Below, one piece after another: positions 38,035-47,073 of a stretch of DNA of 64,000 nt. How positions within the stretch are numbered: position 1 is the first letter of the stretch; every line of letters starts with the position of its first letter. Below the pieces are notes generated by a model. The model saw nothing but the letters and a program-made list of their open reading frames with translations. It was not told the DNA's origin and searched no databases. Source of the stretch: Variovorax sp. WS11 (lineage in GTDB: Bacteria; Pseudomonadota; Gammaproteobacteria; Burkholderiales; Burkholderiaceae_C); assembly GCF_010499245.1 (NCBI RefSeq), contig NZ_JAAGOW010000005.1, positions 62,001 through 126,000 of the forward strand, written 5' to 3'. The position numbers and the translations under genes were made by a program.

Positions 38035-39535
38035 ATGAATGACCGCTTGAGCCGCGTGCAGGCATCGCGTTCCGCCGCCGTCAAGGCCCGCCTTCAGCAT
38101 CCGGTGATCGACACCGACGTGCACGTCAACGACTATGCGCCGGTGCTCGAAGACTACATCCAGCACTACGGCGGCAACGCTTTGGTCGACGCCCTGCGCA
38201 AGGCCCTCGGCGGCCGCTTCGTCACCCGCACCGGCGGCGGCAAGGACTGGTACCAGCAGACGCCCGAGGAGCGCCAGTACCACCGCACCCTGCGCGCGCC
38301 CTGGTGGGCCCGCGTGACGCGCAACACCTACGACCTCGCGACCTACACGCTTCCCGCACTGCTGTACGAGCGGCTGGCCGAGCAGGGCTCGGACTACTCG
38401 GTGCTGTTCCCCAACGACGTGCTCTCGCCGGCCGCGGCCGGCAGCGAGTACCGGCAGCCGCTGCACCGCGCGATCAACCACTTCCACGCCGACCAGTACC
38501 GCGCCTATGCGGACCGCCTGACGCCGGTGGCCGGCATTCCGCTGCACACGCCGCAGGAGGGCATCGAGGAACTCGAGTTCGCGGTCAAGACGCTGGGGCT
38601 CAAGGTCATCAACATCGCCGGCGGCGTGCGCCGGCCGATCCGCGCCATCGCCGACAAGTACCCCGCCAAGGAGCATCCCGAGATCGCCAAACAGGCCGGC
38701 TACATCGACTTCTACGGCATCGACAGCGAGCACGACTACGACCCCTTCTGGGCCAAGGTGGTCGAGCTCGGCGTGCCGGTGACCACGCACTACGGCAGCC
38801 AGGGCTGGACCGGCCGCCAGTCGATCAGCAACTACATGAACAACCACATCGGCCATTTCGCCGATGGCTCGCAGGCCTTCGCCAAGGCGCTGTTCTTCGG
38901 CGGCGTGACGCGGCGCTTCCCCGGCCTGCGGGTGGGCCTGCTCGAAGGCGGCGCCGACTGGGGCGCGCATGTCTACACGCACCTGGTCGACCGCTGGGAG
39001 AAGCGCAACCGCGTGGCAGTGCGCAACTACGATCCCGCCGAGGCCGACGTGGCGCTGCTGGTCTCGCTGTTCGAGCGCTACGGCGCCGACTACATCCGGG
39101 GCCGCGCGGGCTACGAGTCCACGCCTCGGCATCTCCGCCCTGCCCCACAGCCGCGAGCCCGACGCCTCGGAGATCGACGACTTCGCGCTGGCCGGCATCG
39201 AGAAGACGGAGGACATCCGCGCGCGCTGGGTCGACAACTTCTACTTCGGCTCCGAGGCCGACGACCGCACCGTGGCGGCCGCCTTCAACACGCGCGTGAA
39301 TCCGCTGGGCGCGAAGATCAACGCCATCTGGTCCTCCGACGTCGGCCACTGGGACGTGCCCGAGTTCACCGAGCCGCTGGCCGAGAGCTGGGACCTGGTC
39401 GAGCAGGGCGTGATCGCCGCGGCCGACTTCAAGGCCCTCGTGTTCGACAACCCGCACCGCTTCTACACCGAGGCCAACCCGCGCTTCTTCGAAGGCACGG
39501 AGGTCGGACGCAAGCTGGCGACCGCCGCGTCCTGA
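38035..39535 (+). pseudogene. Amidohydrolase gene with a one-base frameshift
   Basis: The protein starts at ATG 38035 (GAGGAG upstream) and reads in one frame as an amidohydrolase-2-type metal hydrolase (DTDVHVNDYAPVLEDY, then TPVAGIPLHTPQEGIEELEF and LGVPVTTHYGSQGW) up to about RGRAGYEST at 39122. From there the conserved C-terminal sequence continues in the +1 frame: LGISALPHSREPDASEIDD, AGIEKTEDIRARWVDNFYFG, ending at 39535. Removing one C from the CC at 39124-39125 would restore STLGISALPHS. So the gene is broken, or the read has a one-base error; the rest looks well preserved. The intact protein would have about 500 residues and would hydrolyse or decarboxylate a substrate brought in nearby. 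Confidence 0.8.
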
Positions 39536-39560
39536 ACACGACACGAGAGGACAAGAAGAC

Positions 39561-40667
39561 ATGCGACAGACCCTGTCCCTTCTGCGCCGATCGGCCTCGG
39601 CATTGTTCGTGCTGGCCTTGTCCGCACTCGCCGCCGCGCCGGTGCAGGCCGCACCCGAGGTGATCCGCATCGGCGTCGCCACCGCCGGTGGCGGCGAACC
39701 CGTCACCTGGGGTGGCTCCCCCGGCGGCGTGGTGCGCGTCAACCACTGGCTCGAAGAAGAGTTCAAGGCCTCGGGCATCAAGGTCGAGTGGCTGTTCTTC
39801 AAGGGCGCCGGCCCGGCCGTGAACGAAGCGCTGTCGAACAAGCAGATCGACTTCGCCTACCAGGGCGACCTGCCGTCGATCGTCGGCCGCTCCAACGGCC
39901 TGAAGACCAGGCTCCTGGTGGTGAGCGGCGCGCGCAACAACCTCTATGTGGTCGCGCCGCCCGCCTCCGACATTCGTTCGGTCAAAGACCTGAAGGACCG
40001 CAAGGTCTCGATCTTCCGAGGCACCAACGGCCACCTGGTCGCGATCAACGTGCTGGCGGCCAACGGCCTGGCCGAGCGCGACATCAAGGGCGTCAACCTC
40101 GACACCGGCAGCGCGCAGGCGGCGCTGGTGTCCAACGGCGTGGACGCAGCCTTCGGCGGCTACGAATGGTTCAAGGTGCGCGACCAGGGGCTGGCGAAGG
40201 TCATCTATTCCACGCAGGGCCAGGACCCGGCGCTCACGCGGCAGGCGTCGCTGCTGGTGCGCAGCGAGTTCGAGGAAGCGAACGGCGCCGAAGTTCAGCG
40301 CGTGGTCGACGTCTTCGTGCGCGCCGCGCATTGGTCTTCGCAAGAGCAGAACCGCGACGCGCTGTTCCGCATCTGGGCCAGGAGCGGCACGCCGGTCGCT
40401 TCCTGGGCGGCGGAATTCGACAAGCAGTCGCTGGCCGATCGCAACTCGCCGCTGGTCGACGACTTCATCGTCGGCCGCTACAAGGCCGTGGTGGCCGATG
40501 CGCTCAAGCTCAAGCTGATCCGACGCGAAGTGGCCATCGACGGCTGGTTCGAGACGCGCTACCTGCAGAACGCGCTGAAGAAGCAAGGCCTGGAGAACTA
40601 CTGGACAGCTTACGACGCCAAGGGTCAGCCCAGGGCCAAGCAGTCGGTAGCAGCCAATGAGCGCTGA
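39561..40667 (+). CDS. Sulfonate/nitrate-type ABC substrate-binding protein
   Basis: The 368-residue protein has a signal peptide (FVLALSALAAAPVQA, cut before APEV) and the NMT1/SsuA pattern: IRIGVATAGGG, then VEWLFFKGAGPAVNEALSNKQIDFAYQGDLPS and VSIFRGTNGHLVAINVLAA. It probably binds an aliphatic sulfonate or similar organic anion in the periplasm; the NMT1/SsuA family cannot be assigned more closely. It is 25 bp after the amidohydrolase gene and overlaps the first permease by 11 bp. The operon contains all parts of an importer: binding protein, two permeases and an ATPase. Confidence 0.82.
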   Translation: MRQTLSLLRRSASALFVLALSALAAAPVQAAPEVIRIGVATAGGGEPVTWGGSPGGVVRVNHWLEEEFKASGIKVEWLFFKGAGPAVNEALSNKQIDFAYQGDLPSIVGRSNGLKTRLLVVSGARNNLYVVAPPASDIRSVKDLKDRKVSIFRGTNGHLVAINVLAANGLAERDIKGVNLDTGSAQAALVSNGVDAAFGGYEWFKVRDQGLAKVIYSTQGQDPALTRQASLLVRSEFEEANGAEVQRVVDVFVRAAHWSSQEQNRDALFRIWARSGTPVASWAAEFDKQSLADRNSPLVDDFIVGRYKAVVADALKLKLIRREVAIDGWFETRYLQNALKKQGLENYWTAYDAKGQPRAKQSVAANER

Positions 40668-41511
40668 GCGCGCGGTCACGGCGCCGGTGCAGGTCGCCGG
40701 CCTCGACATCGAGCAACCTGATGCGACTCGCGCCGCACCGCTGCCCTGGCGGCGGATCGGCGACGCGCTGCTGCCATGGCTTCTTCCCTTCGCACTGCTC
40801 GCGCTCTGGGCCACCGGCGCTGCGCAAGGCTGGATCTCGCAGCAGGTCCTGCCTTCGCCGCAGTTCGTCTGGGAGACGCTGCGCGACCTCGCGAGCGGCG
40901 GCGACCTTCGGCTGCACGTGAGCGCCAGCCTGGCGCGGGTGCTGGTCGGCTTTGCCGCAGGCAGTGCGCTGGGCCTGCTGCTGGGCTCGGCCATGGGCCT
41001 TTCGAAACGCATCGAGGCCTATGTGCTGCCCAGCTTCAACGCGCTGGTGCAGATCCCGGTGCTCGCGTGGCTGCCCTTCGTGCTGTTGATCGTCGGCATC
41101 GGCGAGCCGCTCAAGTACATCCTGATCGCCAAGGCGGCGCTGGTGCCGGTGGCCCTCAACACCCTGCAGGGCTTCAGGCAGACGCCCCTCGCGCTACGCG
41201 AGGTGGGCGAGGTCTACGGCTACACCCGGCGCCAGCAGGTGCTGGAGATCGTGCTGCCGCATGCCGTGCCGACGCTCTTCACGGGCCTGCGCCTGGGCTT
41301 CACCAAGGCCTGGCTGTCGCTCGTGGTGGTCGAGCTCGTGGCTTCGAGCGAAGGGCTGGGCTACCTCATCGTCTACGGCCGCCAGCTGTTCCAGCTCGAC
41401 CTCGTGATGGCGGCCGTGGTGGTGGTCGGCGCCATCGGCTATGCGATCGACCGGCTGCTCGATGCGCTCGAATCCTTCGCGCACCGCCGGCGGCCGGGAG
41501 CTGCGCGATGA
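40657..41511 (+). CDS. ABC permease 1, sulfonate-type
   Basis: This 284-residue inner-membrane protein has six or so hydrophobic segments and the binding-protein-dependent transport loop (EVYGYTRRQQVLEIVLPHAVPTLFTGLRLG) about residue 185. Its start ATG lies 11 bp inside the binding-protein gene and its end overlaps the second permease by 4 bp. Unlike simple SsuC importers this operon has two different permeases, so the channel is probably a heterodimer. Confidence 0.83.
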   Translation: MSAERAVTAPVQVAGLDIEQPDATRAAPLPWRRIGDALLPWLLPFALLALWATGAAQGWISQQVLPSPQFVWETLRDLASGGDLRLHVSASLARVLVGFAAGSALGLLLGSAMGLSKRIEAYVLPSFNALVQIPVLAWLPFVLLIVGIGEPLKYILIAKAALVPVALNTLQGFRQTPLALREVGEVYGYTRRQQVLEIVLPHAVPTLFTGLRLGFTKAWLSLVVVELVASSEGLGYLIVYGRQLFQLDLVMAAVVVVGAIGYAIDRLLDALESFAHRRRPGAAR

Positions 41512-42320
41512 GCGGCCCGACACGCGACGCGGCCGAGCTCGCCGCGGTACAGCCGCTGCAGCCGGCCGAGCGCAGCCGCTGGCGCGGCCTGGTGCTGCCG
41601 GTGGCCGCCGTCGCGCTGTGGTGGGCGCTGTCTTCGGCCGACCTGGTCAACTCGGCGCTGCTGGTGTCGCCCGGCAAGGTGCTCGCCACCGCCGTCGACC
41701 AGGTGGCGAGCGGCCGGCTCTGGCGCGCCCTCGGCGCGAGCCTGGCGCGCGAGGCGACGGGCTTCGTCATCGGCACCGTGCTGGGGCTTCTGCTCGGCGC
41801 GCTGCTCGGCCTCTCGACGCTCGCGAACCGCATCGTCGGGCCGAGCTTCAACACCTTCAAGCAGATCTCGCTGTTCGCCTGGATTCCGCTGATCTCGGTC
41901 TGGTTCGGGCTCGGCGATGTCGCCAAGGTGGTGTTCCTCTCGCTGGCCGCGCTGGTGCCGGTGGTGGTCAACACCTGCGACGGCATCCGCACCACGCCCC
42001 CAGCCCTGCTGGAGGTGGCGCGGGTCTACGGCTACACGCGCTGGCAGACCGTCACGCAGGTGGTGCTGCCGGCAGCGCTGCCGTCGATCTTCACCGGCGT
42101 CTACCTGGCGCTCATCTACTCGTGGCTCGCCACCATCGGCGCCGAGTACCTGCTCGTGGCCGGCCGCGGCATCGGCAACACGCTGATCGAAGGCAGCGAG
42201 CATTTCCAGATGGACCTGGTGATCTTCGGCATGTTCGTGATCGGCCTCGTCGGCTGGTCGATGAACGCCGCGGCCCGCGCCGTCGAACGTCGTTTGGCCC
42301 GCTGGACCGGGCGCACCTGA
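41508..42320 (+). CDS. ABC permease 2, sulfonate-type
   Basis: The 270-residue second permease begins MSGPTRDAAELAAVQPL, with ATGA overlap (41508-41511) to the first. The EAA-like loop reads EVARVYGYTRWQTVTQVVLPAALPSIFTGVYLAL. It has six membrane segments. It is the partner of the first permease, and the ATPase gene follows after 24 bp. A long frame beginning at 40776 is a shadow of the first permease. Confidence 0.85.
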   Translation: MSGPTRDAAELAAVQPLQPAERSRWRGLVLPVAAVALWWALSSADLVNSALLVSPGKVLATAVDQVASGRLWRALGASLAREATGFVIGTVLGLLLGALLGLSTLANRIVGPSFNTFKQISLFAWIPLISVWFGLGDVAKVVFLSLAALVPVVVNTCDGIRTTPPALLEVARVYGYTRWQTVTQVVLPAALPSIFTGVYLALIYSWLATIGAEYLLVAGRGIGNTLIEGSEHFQMDLVIFGMFVIGLVGWSMNAAARAVERRLARWTGRT

Positions 42321-42344
42321 AGGCGCAGAAAGAACTCAATCCCC

Positions 42345-43214
42345 ATGACCTCCACCCTTGCGAACCCCACCCACGAACTCGACATCCGCGGCCTCGGCAA
42401 GCGCTACGCCAGCACGCAGGCGAGCGGCGGCGAACTGCAGGTGCTCGAAGGCATCGACCTGCACGTGCCGGCCGGGCGCTTCGTCAGCATCGTCGGCGCC
42501 AGCGGCTGCGGCAAGTCCACCCTGCTGCGGCTGATCCTGGGCCTCGACGCGCAGTACGAAGGCGAGATCCTGCTGGACGGCCAGCCGGTCTCGGGCACCG
42601 GCCGCGAGCGCGGCATCGTGTTCCAGGACCACCGCCTCTTTCCCTGGCTCACGGTGGAGCAGAACATCGCGGTCGGCCTGCGCAATGCCCCCTTCAGTGC
42701 CACGCAGAAGCGCGAACTCGTGGCCGCGCATGTGGCGCGGGTCGGCCTCGAAGGCTTCGAGAAGTCCTTCCCCCACCAGATCTCCGGCGGCATGGCGCAG
42801 CGCGTGGCAATCGCGCGCGGGCTGGTCAACCGGCCGCGCGTGCTGCTGCTGGACGAGCCCTTCGGCGCACTGGACGCGCTCACCCGCTCCCGGCTGCAGA
42901 ACGAGCTGCAACGCATCTGGCAGAAGGAGCGCATCACCATGCTGCTGGTCACGCACGATGTGGAGGAAGCCGTCTTCCTCGGCGACCGCGTGGTGGTCAT
43001 GCAGCCCTCGCCGGGGCGCATCCGGCGCATCGTGGAGGTGGACCTGCCGCACCCGCGCAACCGCAGCGACCCGGCCTTCATCGCCCTGCGCGACGACGTG
43101 CTGCGCGACTTCCTCGACGTCGGCGCCGATGCGTCGCCCGCCGTCGCACCGCCGGCCGAGCGGCCCGGCGGCATCGCCATCGGGCTGCCGGGGCGGCTGC
43201 AGCTGGCCTGGTAG
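42345..43214 (+). CDS. ABC ATPase, sulfonate/nitrate/taurine type
   Basis: This 289-residue ATPase has Walker A (GASGCGKST), signature ISGGMAQR, Walker B (VLLLDEPFGALD) and a switch His (LVTHDVEEA). The pattern is that of SsuB/TauB/NrtD-type motors. The C-terminal 35 residues are an Ala/Pro-rich tail of unknown role. It completes the importer. The convergent Fic gene ends 33 bp beyond, with no clear terminator. Confidence 0.86.
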   Translation: MTSTLANPTHELDIRGLGKRYASTQASGGELQVLEGIDLHVPAGRFVSIVGASGCGKSTLLRLILGLDAQYEGEILLDGQPVSGTGRERGIVFQDHRLFPWLTVEQNIAVGLRNAPFSATQKRELVAAHVARVGLEGFEKSFPHQISGGMAQRVAIARGLVNRPRVLLLDEPFGALDALTRSRLQNELQRIWQKERITMLLVTHDVEEAVFLGDRVVVMQPSPGRIRRIVEVDLPHPRNRSDPAFIALRDDVLRDFLDVGADASPAVAPPAERPGGIAIGLPGRLQLAW

Positions 43215-43247
43215 GCGCCGGCGCCGATCGGAGCCCGAACGTGGCGA

Positions 43248-44777
43248 TCAGCGAGGCGGGGGCTCGAAGGCCGAGTCTTCCGAATCCGGCGGCTCGGCAG
43301 CCTGCGCCAGCACGGCGCGCGTTTCCGCCTCGATGGCATCGAAGACTTCTGCAGGGAGATTCGCAGCGAAGCGCTTGCGCTTGCCGTTCGAGATCGTGCC
43401 CCCGCCATCCATCGCGATCGAGATCAGGGTTGCGAGCAGCGATCCGCGAACGTCGTAGCGCTCGTCGATCGCGCGCCGGATCGCATCGAAGTGCGCAAGG
43501 TACTGCGTCTCCTGGCGCAGTTCCACGTCGAGCGCCTGCTCGGCCATCGCAAACCCGAATTCCACCGCCGCAGTGGCGTCCCAATACCGATAGAGGGTGT
43601 CGTCGGCCTTGAAGTCGAAGTAGAACTGGCCTTCGCCGGCAGACGTCACCTGGACCCGCTCGCGCGCGGGCATCGAGAAGGCCTGGAGCGCCTCGAGGTA
43701 CTGCCGCTCGTGGCGCTTCATCGCCACCGACACGGGCAGCAGCACGCCCTTTTCGAGCTGCCCTGAGGTGCACAGGGCCTTGTGGAAGAGGAATCGCGAC
43801 AGGCGGCCATTGCCGTCCATGAAGGGATGGATGTAGACGAACCCGAAGGACGCGATGCTCGCGGCAACGATCGGGTCGATCTGCCTTGGCGCATGGTTCG
43901 CAAAGGCCATCCACTCGTCCATGAGGCGGGGCACCGCGTCGGGCGGCGGCGGCACGTACGAGACGCTGGAAGACCCGCCCCTGTTCCCGCCGCTGCGTAA
44001 CCAGTTCTGCTCGTTGCGAAACTGGACGGCCTTCTCGAAGGCGCCGCTGACGGTGGAAGACTGAAGCTCGACCAGGTACTCCTCTGAAAGCGGCCTGCCT
44101 TCGTGGGCCTGTTTCAGCAGGGCGATGAACTTGCGGGCCTTCTCCTCCGAGGGCGCTTCGCGCTCGATGGCGTAGCTGTCCTCGGTTTCATGCAGGTAGG
44201 CCCACGAGAGCGCGCGATCCATCATCTCCTTGCCGAGGCTGTCGATGAACGCCTTGGTGCGCCCCAGGACATCCGACTCGATGCCGGCTTGGACAGCCGG
44301 CGTGCGTTCGACGGTCACGCAGTAGCTCGGCGAGCCGAGGCCGTTGAAGTTCAGGCGCCATCTGCTGTTGCGCTTGTCCGGACCGGTCACGTACCGCGCC
44401 GGGTCGAAAAGGTTTACGTAGCGGCCGGCGATGTCCGGCTTGCCCTCGAGGACTGCCCCCGTGTGCAGTTCCCACAAGTAGCAGGCAGCGCGAACATATT
44501 GCCCGTTGGGCGAGTCCTTGAGCTCCTTCAGCATTCGTTCGCCCGGGATCTTCGGCAAGGCCTGCGCAAGGATCTGCATGTTGACCCCCTCATGCTTCAG
44601 CGCGAACAGCAGGTGGGTCAGGGGGTCTTCCGTCGGCGGCACCACGTGCGCCGGAATCGCCAGGTGTCCCTCGATGGCCTCGATCCGCGTGACGGATCGA
44701 ACGATCGCCGGCCGTGCAGGCGGAATGGCGGGGAGCTTCAGCGAGTTTCTGACCAGCTCATACCCTGCATAGGCCAT
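43248..44777 (-). CDS. Fic-domain AMP-transferase-like protein
   Basis: This 509-residue protein has the active-site motif HPFMDGNGRLSR with catalytic His317, complete with the acidic residue and the two Arg positions. It is expected to transfer AMP or a related group onto a hydroxyl side chain. A Fic_N-type domain precedes the core (VSYVPPPPDAVPRLMDEWM). I find no clear (S/T)xxxE(G/N) inhibitory helix: the equivalent region reads SSTVSGAFEKAV, with Ser where Glu would sit. The C-terminal 150 residues include a small HTH-like region. The start ATG 44777 is preceded by A-rich repeats. Target and toxicity are unknown, and no antitoxin gene is visible beside it. Confidence 0.85.
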   Translation of the reverse strand: MAYAGYELVRNSLKLPAIPPARPAIVRSVTRIEAIEGHLAIPAHVVPPTEDPLTHLLFALKHEGVNMQILAQALPKIPGERMLKELKDSPNGQYVRAACYLWELHTGAVLEGKPDIAGRYVNLFDPARYVTGPDKRNSRWRLNFNGLGSPSYCVTVERTPAVQAGIESDVLGRTKAFIDSLGKEMMDRALSWAYLHETEDSYAIEREAPSEEKARKFIALLKQAHEGRPLSEEYLVELQSSTVSGAFEKAVQFRNEQNWLRSGGNRGGSSSVSYVPPPPDAVPRLMDEWMAFANHAPRQIDPIVAASIASFGFVYIHPFMDGNGRLSRFLFHKALCTSGQLEKGVLLPVSVAMKRHERQYLEALQAFSMPARERVQVTSAGEGQFYFDFKADDTLYRYWDATAAVEFGFAMAEQALDVELRQETQYLAHFDAIRRAIDERYDVRGSLLATLISIAMDGGGTISNGKRKRFAANLPAEVFDAIEAETRAVLAQAAEPPDSEDSAFEPPPR

Positions 44778-44952
44778 GTTTTCTTTCAGTTTTCTGAATT
44801 ATTTTTTAGTTTAGCAGTTTGCGCCAAATTTTCTTTCAGTTTACGGTTCGATTCGGACACTGAACGGAGGCAAACGTCCGGGATTTTTCTTTCACCTTTC
44901 CGAGATTTTTTTCAGTATTGGGGTCTTTCGGCTTTTTTCCTTCAGGTCGCGT
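44778..44952. promoter_or_regulatory. T-rich leader of Fic gene with five copies of a TTTTCTTTCAGT-like repeat
   Basis: Five copies of one motif line this 175-bp AT-rich stretch: 44779-44792 and 44829-44842 are identical 14-mers (TTTTCTTTCAGTTT), and looser copies start at 44885, 44906 and 44933. Read in the gene direction they are ACTGAAAGAAAA repeats. Two inverted repeats overlap them: TTCAG-TTTT-CTGAA (44785-44798) and TTCAGT (44835-44840) with ACTGAA (44859-44864). The stretch differs strongly in base composition from the GC-rich genes on both sides. Confidence 0.6.
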
Positions 44953-45255
44953 CTACGTACCGCACGACGCGACAGGCCGATCCAGGGAAAGTTCCTGCAG
45001 CAGCGACCAGGGATAGATGCCGCGGTCATGGCCGTCGCTGAACAGCAGCTGCAGCCCGTACTCGCCGACGGGCGCGGCGCCGGTGAGCTGCACCGCTTCG
45101 TCGGAACCCCGCTCGCGCGCGGCGCGTGCGCGGCAGGCGCCGCAGCGGCAGGCGGCGCGCAGCGCCACGGCCGGCAGGTGGACCGAACCCTCGCACCATT
45201 GCACCTGCAAGCCCTCCGCCCGCAGCTCGATGGCCAGCGGCGCGAGACCGCTCAT
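44953..45255 (-). CDS. DUF971 (GBBH-like N-terminal) metal-binding protein
   Basis: The 100-residue protein is one DUF971 domain: LAIELRAEGLQVQWCEGSVHLPAVALRAACRCGACRA with CxCxxC (Cys36, Cys38, Cys41), and then VGEYGLQLLFSDGHDRGIYPWSLL, the conserved end. The domain binds zinc in some proteins and is fused to Fe-S carriers of the Mrp/ApbC type in others. The ATG overlaps the HEAT-repeat gene stop (45252-45255). In an operon with a flavoprotein and a ferredoxin, a role in cluster delivery or assembly is plausible but inferred. Confidence 0.83.
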   Translation of the reverse strand: MSGLAPLAIELRAEGLQVQWCEGSVHLPAVALRAACRCGACRARAARERGSDEAVQLTGAAPVGEYGLQLLFSDGHDRGIYPWSLLQELSLDRPVASCGT

Positions 45256-46307
45256 GACGGCGCTCCCAGGCGCTGCAGGGCCAGGCGAACGGCCTTGCGC
45301 ACCTCGGGATCGGGATCGCCCGCGGCCGGGCCGAGCGCAGGCACCGCGCGAGCGTCGCCGATTTCGCCCAGGGCGATGGCGGCTTCCTTGCGCAGGTTGC
45401 CGGCCGGGTGCACCAGTGCCTCGGTCAGCACCGGCAGCGCCTGCGCGTCCCGCAGCCGGCCGAGCGAGCGCGCGGCCCGCAGGCGCACCTGCCAGTAGCC
45501 GTCGTCCATCGCCGCGCGCAGCGCCGGGGCGGCCGCCTCGGCGTGGAGCTTACCGAGCGTGGTGGCGGCCTCCTCGCGCACGGGCCATGCGCTGTCGCGC
45601 AGCGCCGCGCACAGTGCCGGCAGCACCCCCTGCACCGCGTCGGCCGAGGCCAGGCCGAGCGCGCCGGCGGCGGCGCGCCGCACCTCGGCATCGACGTCGT
45701 CGGCCGCGGCAGCGGCAGCGGCGAGCAAGGGCAAGGCGGGCGCATGCTTGAGCCAGCCCAGCACGCCCACCGCCTCGCGGCGCACGGCGGCCTCGGGATG
45801 GCGCAGCGCGGCCATGGCCGGCCCGGCCGCGCCCGGCACGCGCAGCTCCTTCAGGCCGCGCAGCGCGGCAGCGCAGACGAAGGCATCGGCATCGGCGGCA
45901 TGCGGCAGCAGGCGCGCCCCGGCCTGCGGGTCCTTCAGCTCGGTGAGCGATTGGGCGGCGGCCGCGCGGACCTCGGGCAGGTCGCGCAGCGCCGCGGCCA
46001 GCGCATCGACCACCTCGGCGTCATGCCAACCGGCCAGGGCGCGCGCGGCCTCGGCCCGCAGCGCGGGCTCGGGGTCGCTGCGCAGCAGGCCCGCCAGCGC
46101 GGGCAGCAGCGCCTCGTCCTCCAGGTCGGCGAAGTCCAGCACGGCGACACGGCGCACGCCGGCGTCCGGGCTTTGCAGGCGTTGCAGCAGGTCGTCGACC
46201 GCGGGGTCTTGGGAATTCAGGCTTGTCGTGGGTTCAGATCGAAAAGCGCCACTGCGCCTGCGCCTCGGGCGGGCCCAGCGGCGTGAGGCGCTCGAGCGGC
46301 GGCGCAT
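45252..46307 (-). CDS. HEAT-repeat (PBS-lyase-type) protein
   Basis: The protein is built almost entirely of nine or ten helical repeats of about 31 residues with the pattern of HEAT/PBS lyase repeats, for example RSDPEPALRAEAARALAGWHD, RDSAWPVREEAATTLGKLHA and HPAGNLRKEAAIALGEIGDA. It is a protein-binding scaffold and carries no catalytic site. No signal peptide or membrane segment is seen. The start is uncertain: ATG 46307 overlaps the ATPase gene by 74 bp, and no GTG or TTG lies closer in frame. Position between transporter and DUF971 genes suggests it recruits or regulates the redox or transport proteins of the operon. Confidence 0.78.
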   Translation of the reverse strand: MRRRSSASRRWARPRRRRSGAFRSEPTTSLNSQDPAVDDLLQRLQSPDAGVRRVAVLDFADLEDEALLPALAGLLRSDPEPALRAEAARALAGWHDAEVVDALAAALRDLPEVRAAAAQSLTELKDPQAGARLLPHAADADAFVCAAALRGLKELRVPGAAGPAMAALRHPEAAVRREAVGVLGWLKHAPALPLLAAAAAAADDVDAEVRRAAAGALGLASADAVQGVLPALCAALRDSAWPVREEAATTLGKLHAEAAAPALRAAMDDGYWQVRLRAARSLGRLRDAQALPVLTEALVHPAGNLRKEAAIALGEIGDARAVPALGPAAGDPDPEVRKAVRLALQRLGAPS

Positions 46308-47073
46308 CGCCCTCGTGCCGCAGCCGCGAGAGGCTGCGGCGCTTCAGCGCAACGAAGTCGGGATGGGTCAGCAGCGTGGCATCGCGCGGCCGGGCGAAGC
46401 GCACCGCCAGTTCCTCCACGATGCGGCCCGGCCGCGGGCCGAGCACCAGCACGCGGTCGGCCAGGAACAGCGCCTCGTCGATGTCGTGCGTGACGAAGAC
46501 GACGGTGGTGCGCATGCGCGTCCAGAGGTCCAGCAGCAACTCCTGCATGCGGGCGCGGGTCAGCGCGTCGAGGGCGCCGAAGGGCTCGTCCATCAGCAGC
46601 ACGCGGGGGTGGTTGATCAGCACGCGGGCGATCTCCACCCGCTGCTGCATGCCGCCGGAGAGCTCGCGCGGATAGCGCTGCTCGAAGCCCTCGAGCCCCA
46701 CGAGCTGCAGCAGCTCGCGCGCACGGCCTTCGCGCTCGGCGCGCGGCACGCCTTTCATCTTGAGGCCGTAGCCGACGTTGTCGAGCACCGTCTTCCAGGG
46801 GAAGAGCGTGTGGTGCTGGAACACGAGCCCGCGGTCGGGATCGGGCCCGGCGATGGCAGCCCCGTCGAGCCGCAGGCTGCCGCGCGAAGGCGCGAGGTGG
46901 CCCGCCAGGGCCCCGAGCAGCGTGGATTTGCCGCAGCCCGACGGCCCCAGCAGGCAGACGAACTCGCCCGGCTCGGCAACGAGCGACACGTCGTGCAGCA
47001 CTTCGAAGCGCGCCGGGCCCTCGCCCAGCTCGATCGAGACGCGCTCGACCTCGATACGCCCGGCCCCGCTCAT
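46234..47073 (-). CDS. ABC ATPase, sulfonate/taurine type
   Basis: The 279-residue ATPase has Walker A (GPSGCGKST), LSGGMQQR, Walker B (VLLMDEPFGALD) and the switch segment FVTHDIDEA. Start ATG 47073 overlaps the permease stop (47070-47073). It energises the importer encoded upstream in the operon. It resembles the ATPase at 42345-43214 but is clearly a separate paralog. Confidence 0.86.
   Translation of the reverse strand: MSGAGRIEVERVSIELGEGPARFEVLHDVSLVAEPGEFVCLLGPSGCGKSTLLGALAGHLAPSRGSLRLDGAAIAGPDPDRGLVFQHHTLFPWKTVLDNVGYGLKMKGVPRAEREGRARELLQLVGLEGFEQRYPRELSGGMQQRVEIARVLINHPRVLLMDEPFGALDALTRARMQELLLDLWTRMRTTVVFVTHDIDEALFLADRVLVLGPRPGRIVEELAVRFARPRDATLLTHPDFVALKRRSLSRLRHEGDAPPLERLTPLGPPEAQAQWRFSI

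Noticed and set aside
44778..44952. Terminator of the DUF971 operon in the repeat region
   Set aside because: In the minus-strand direction the region is A-rich, not T-rich, after its hairpins, so an intrinsic terminator is not supported.
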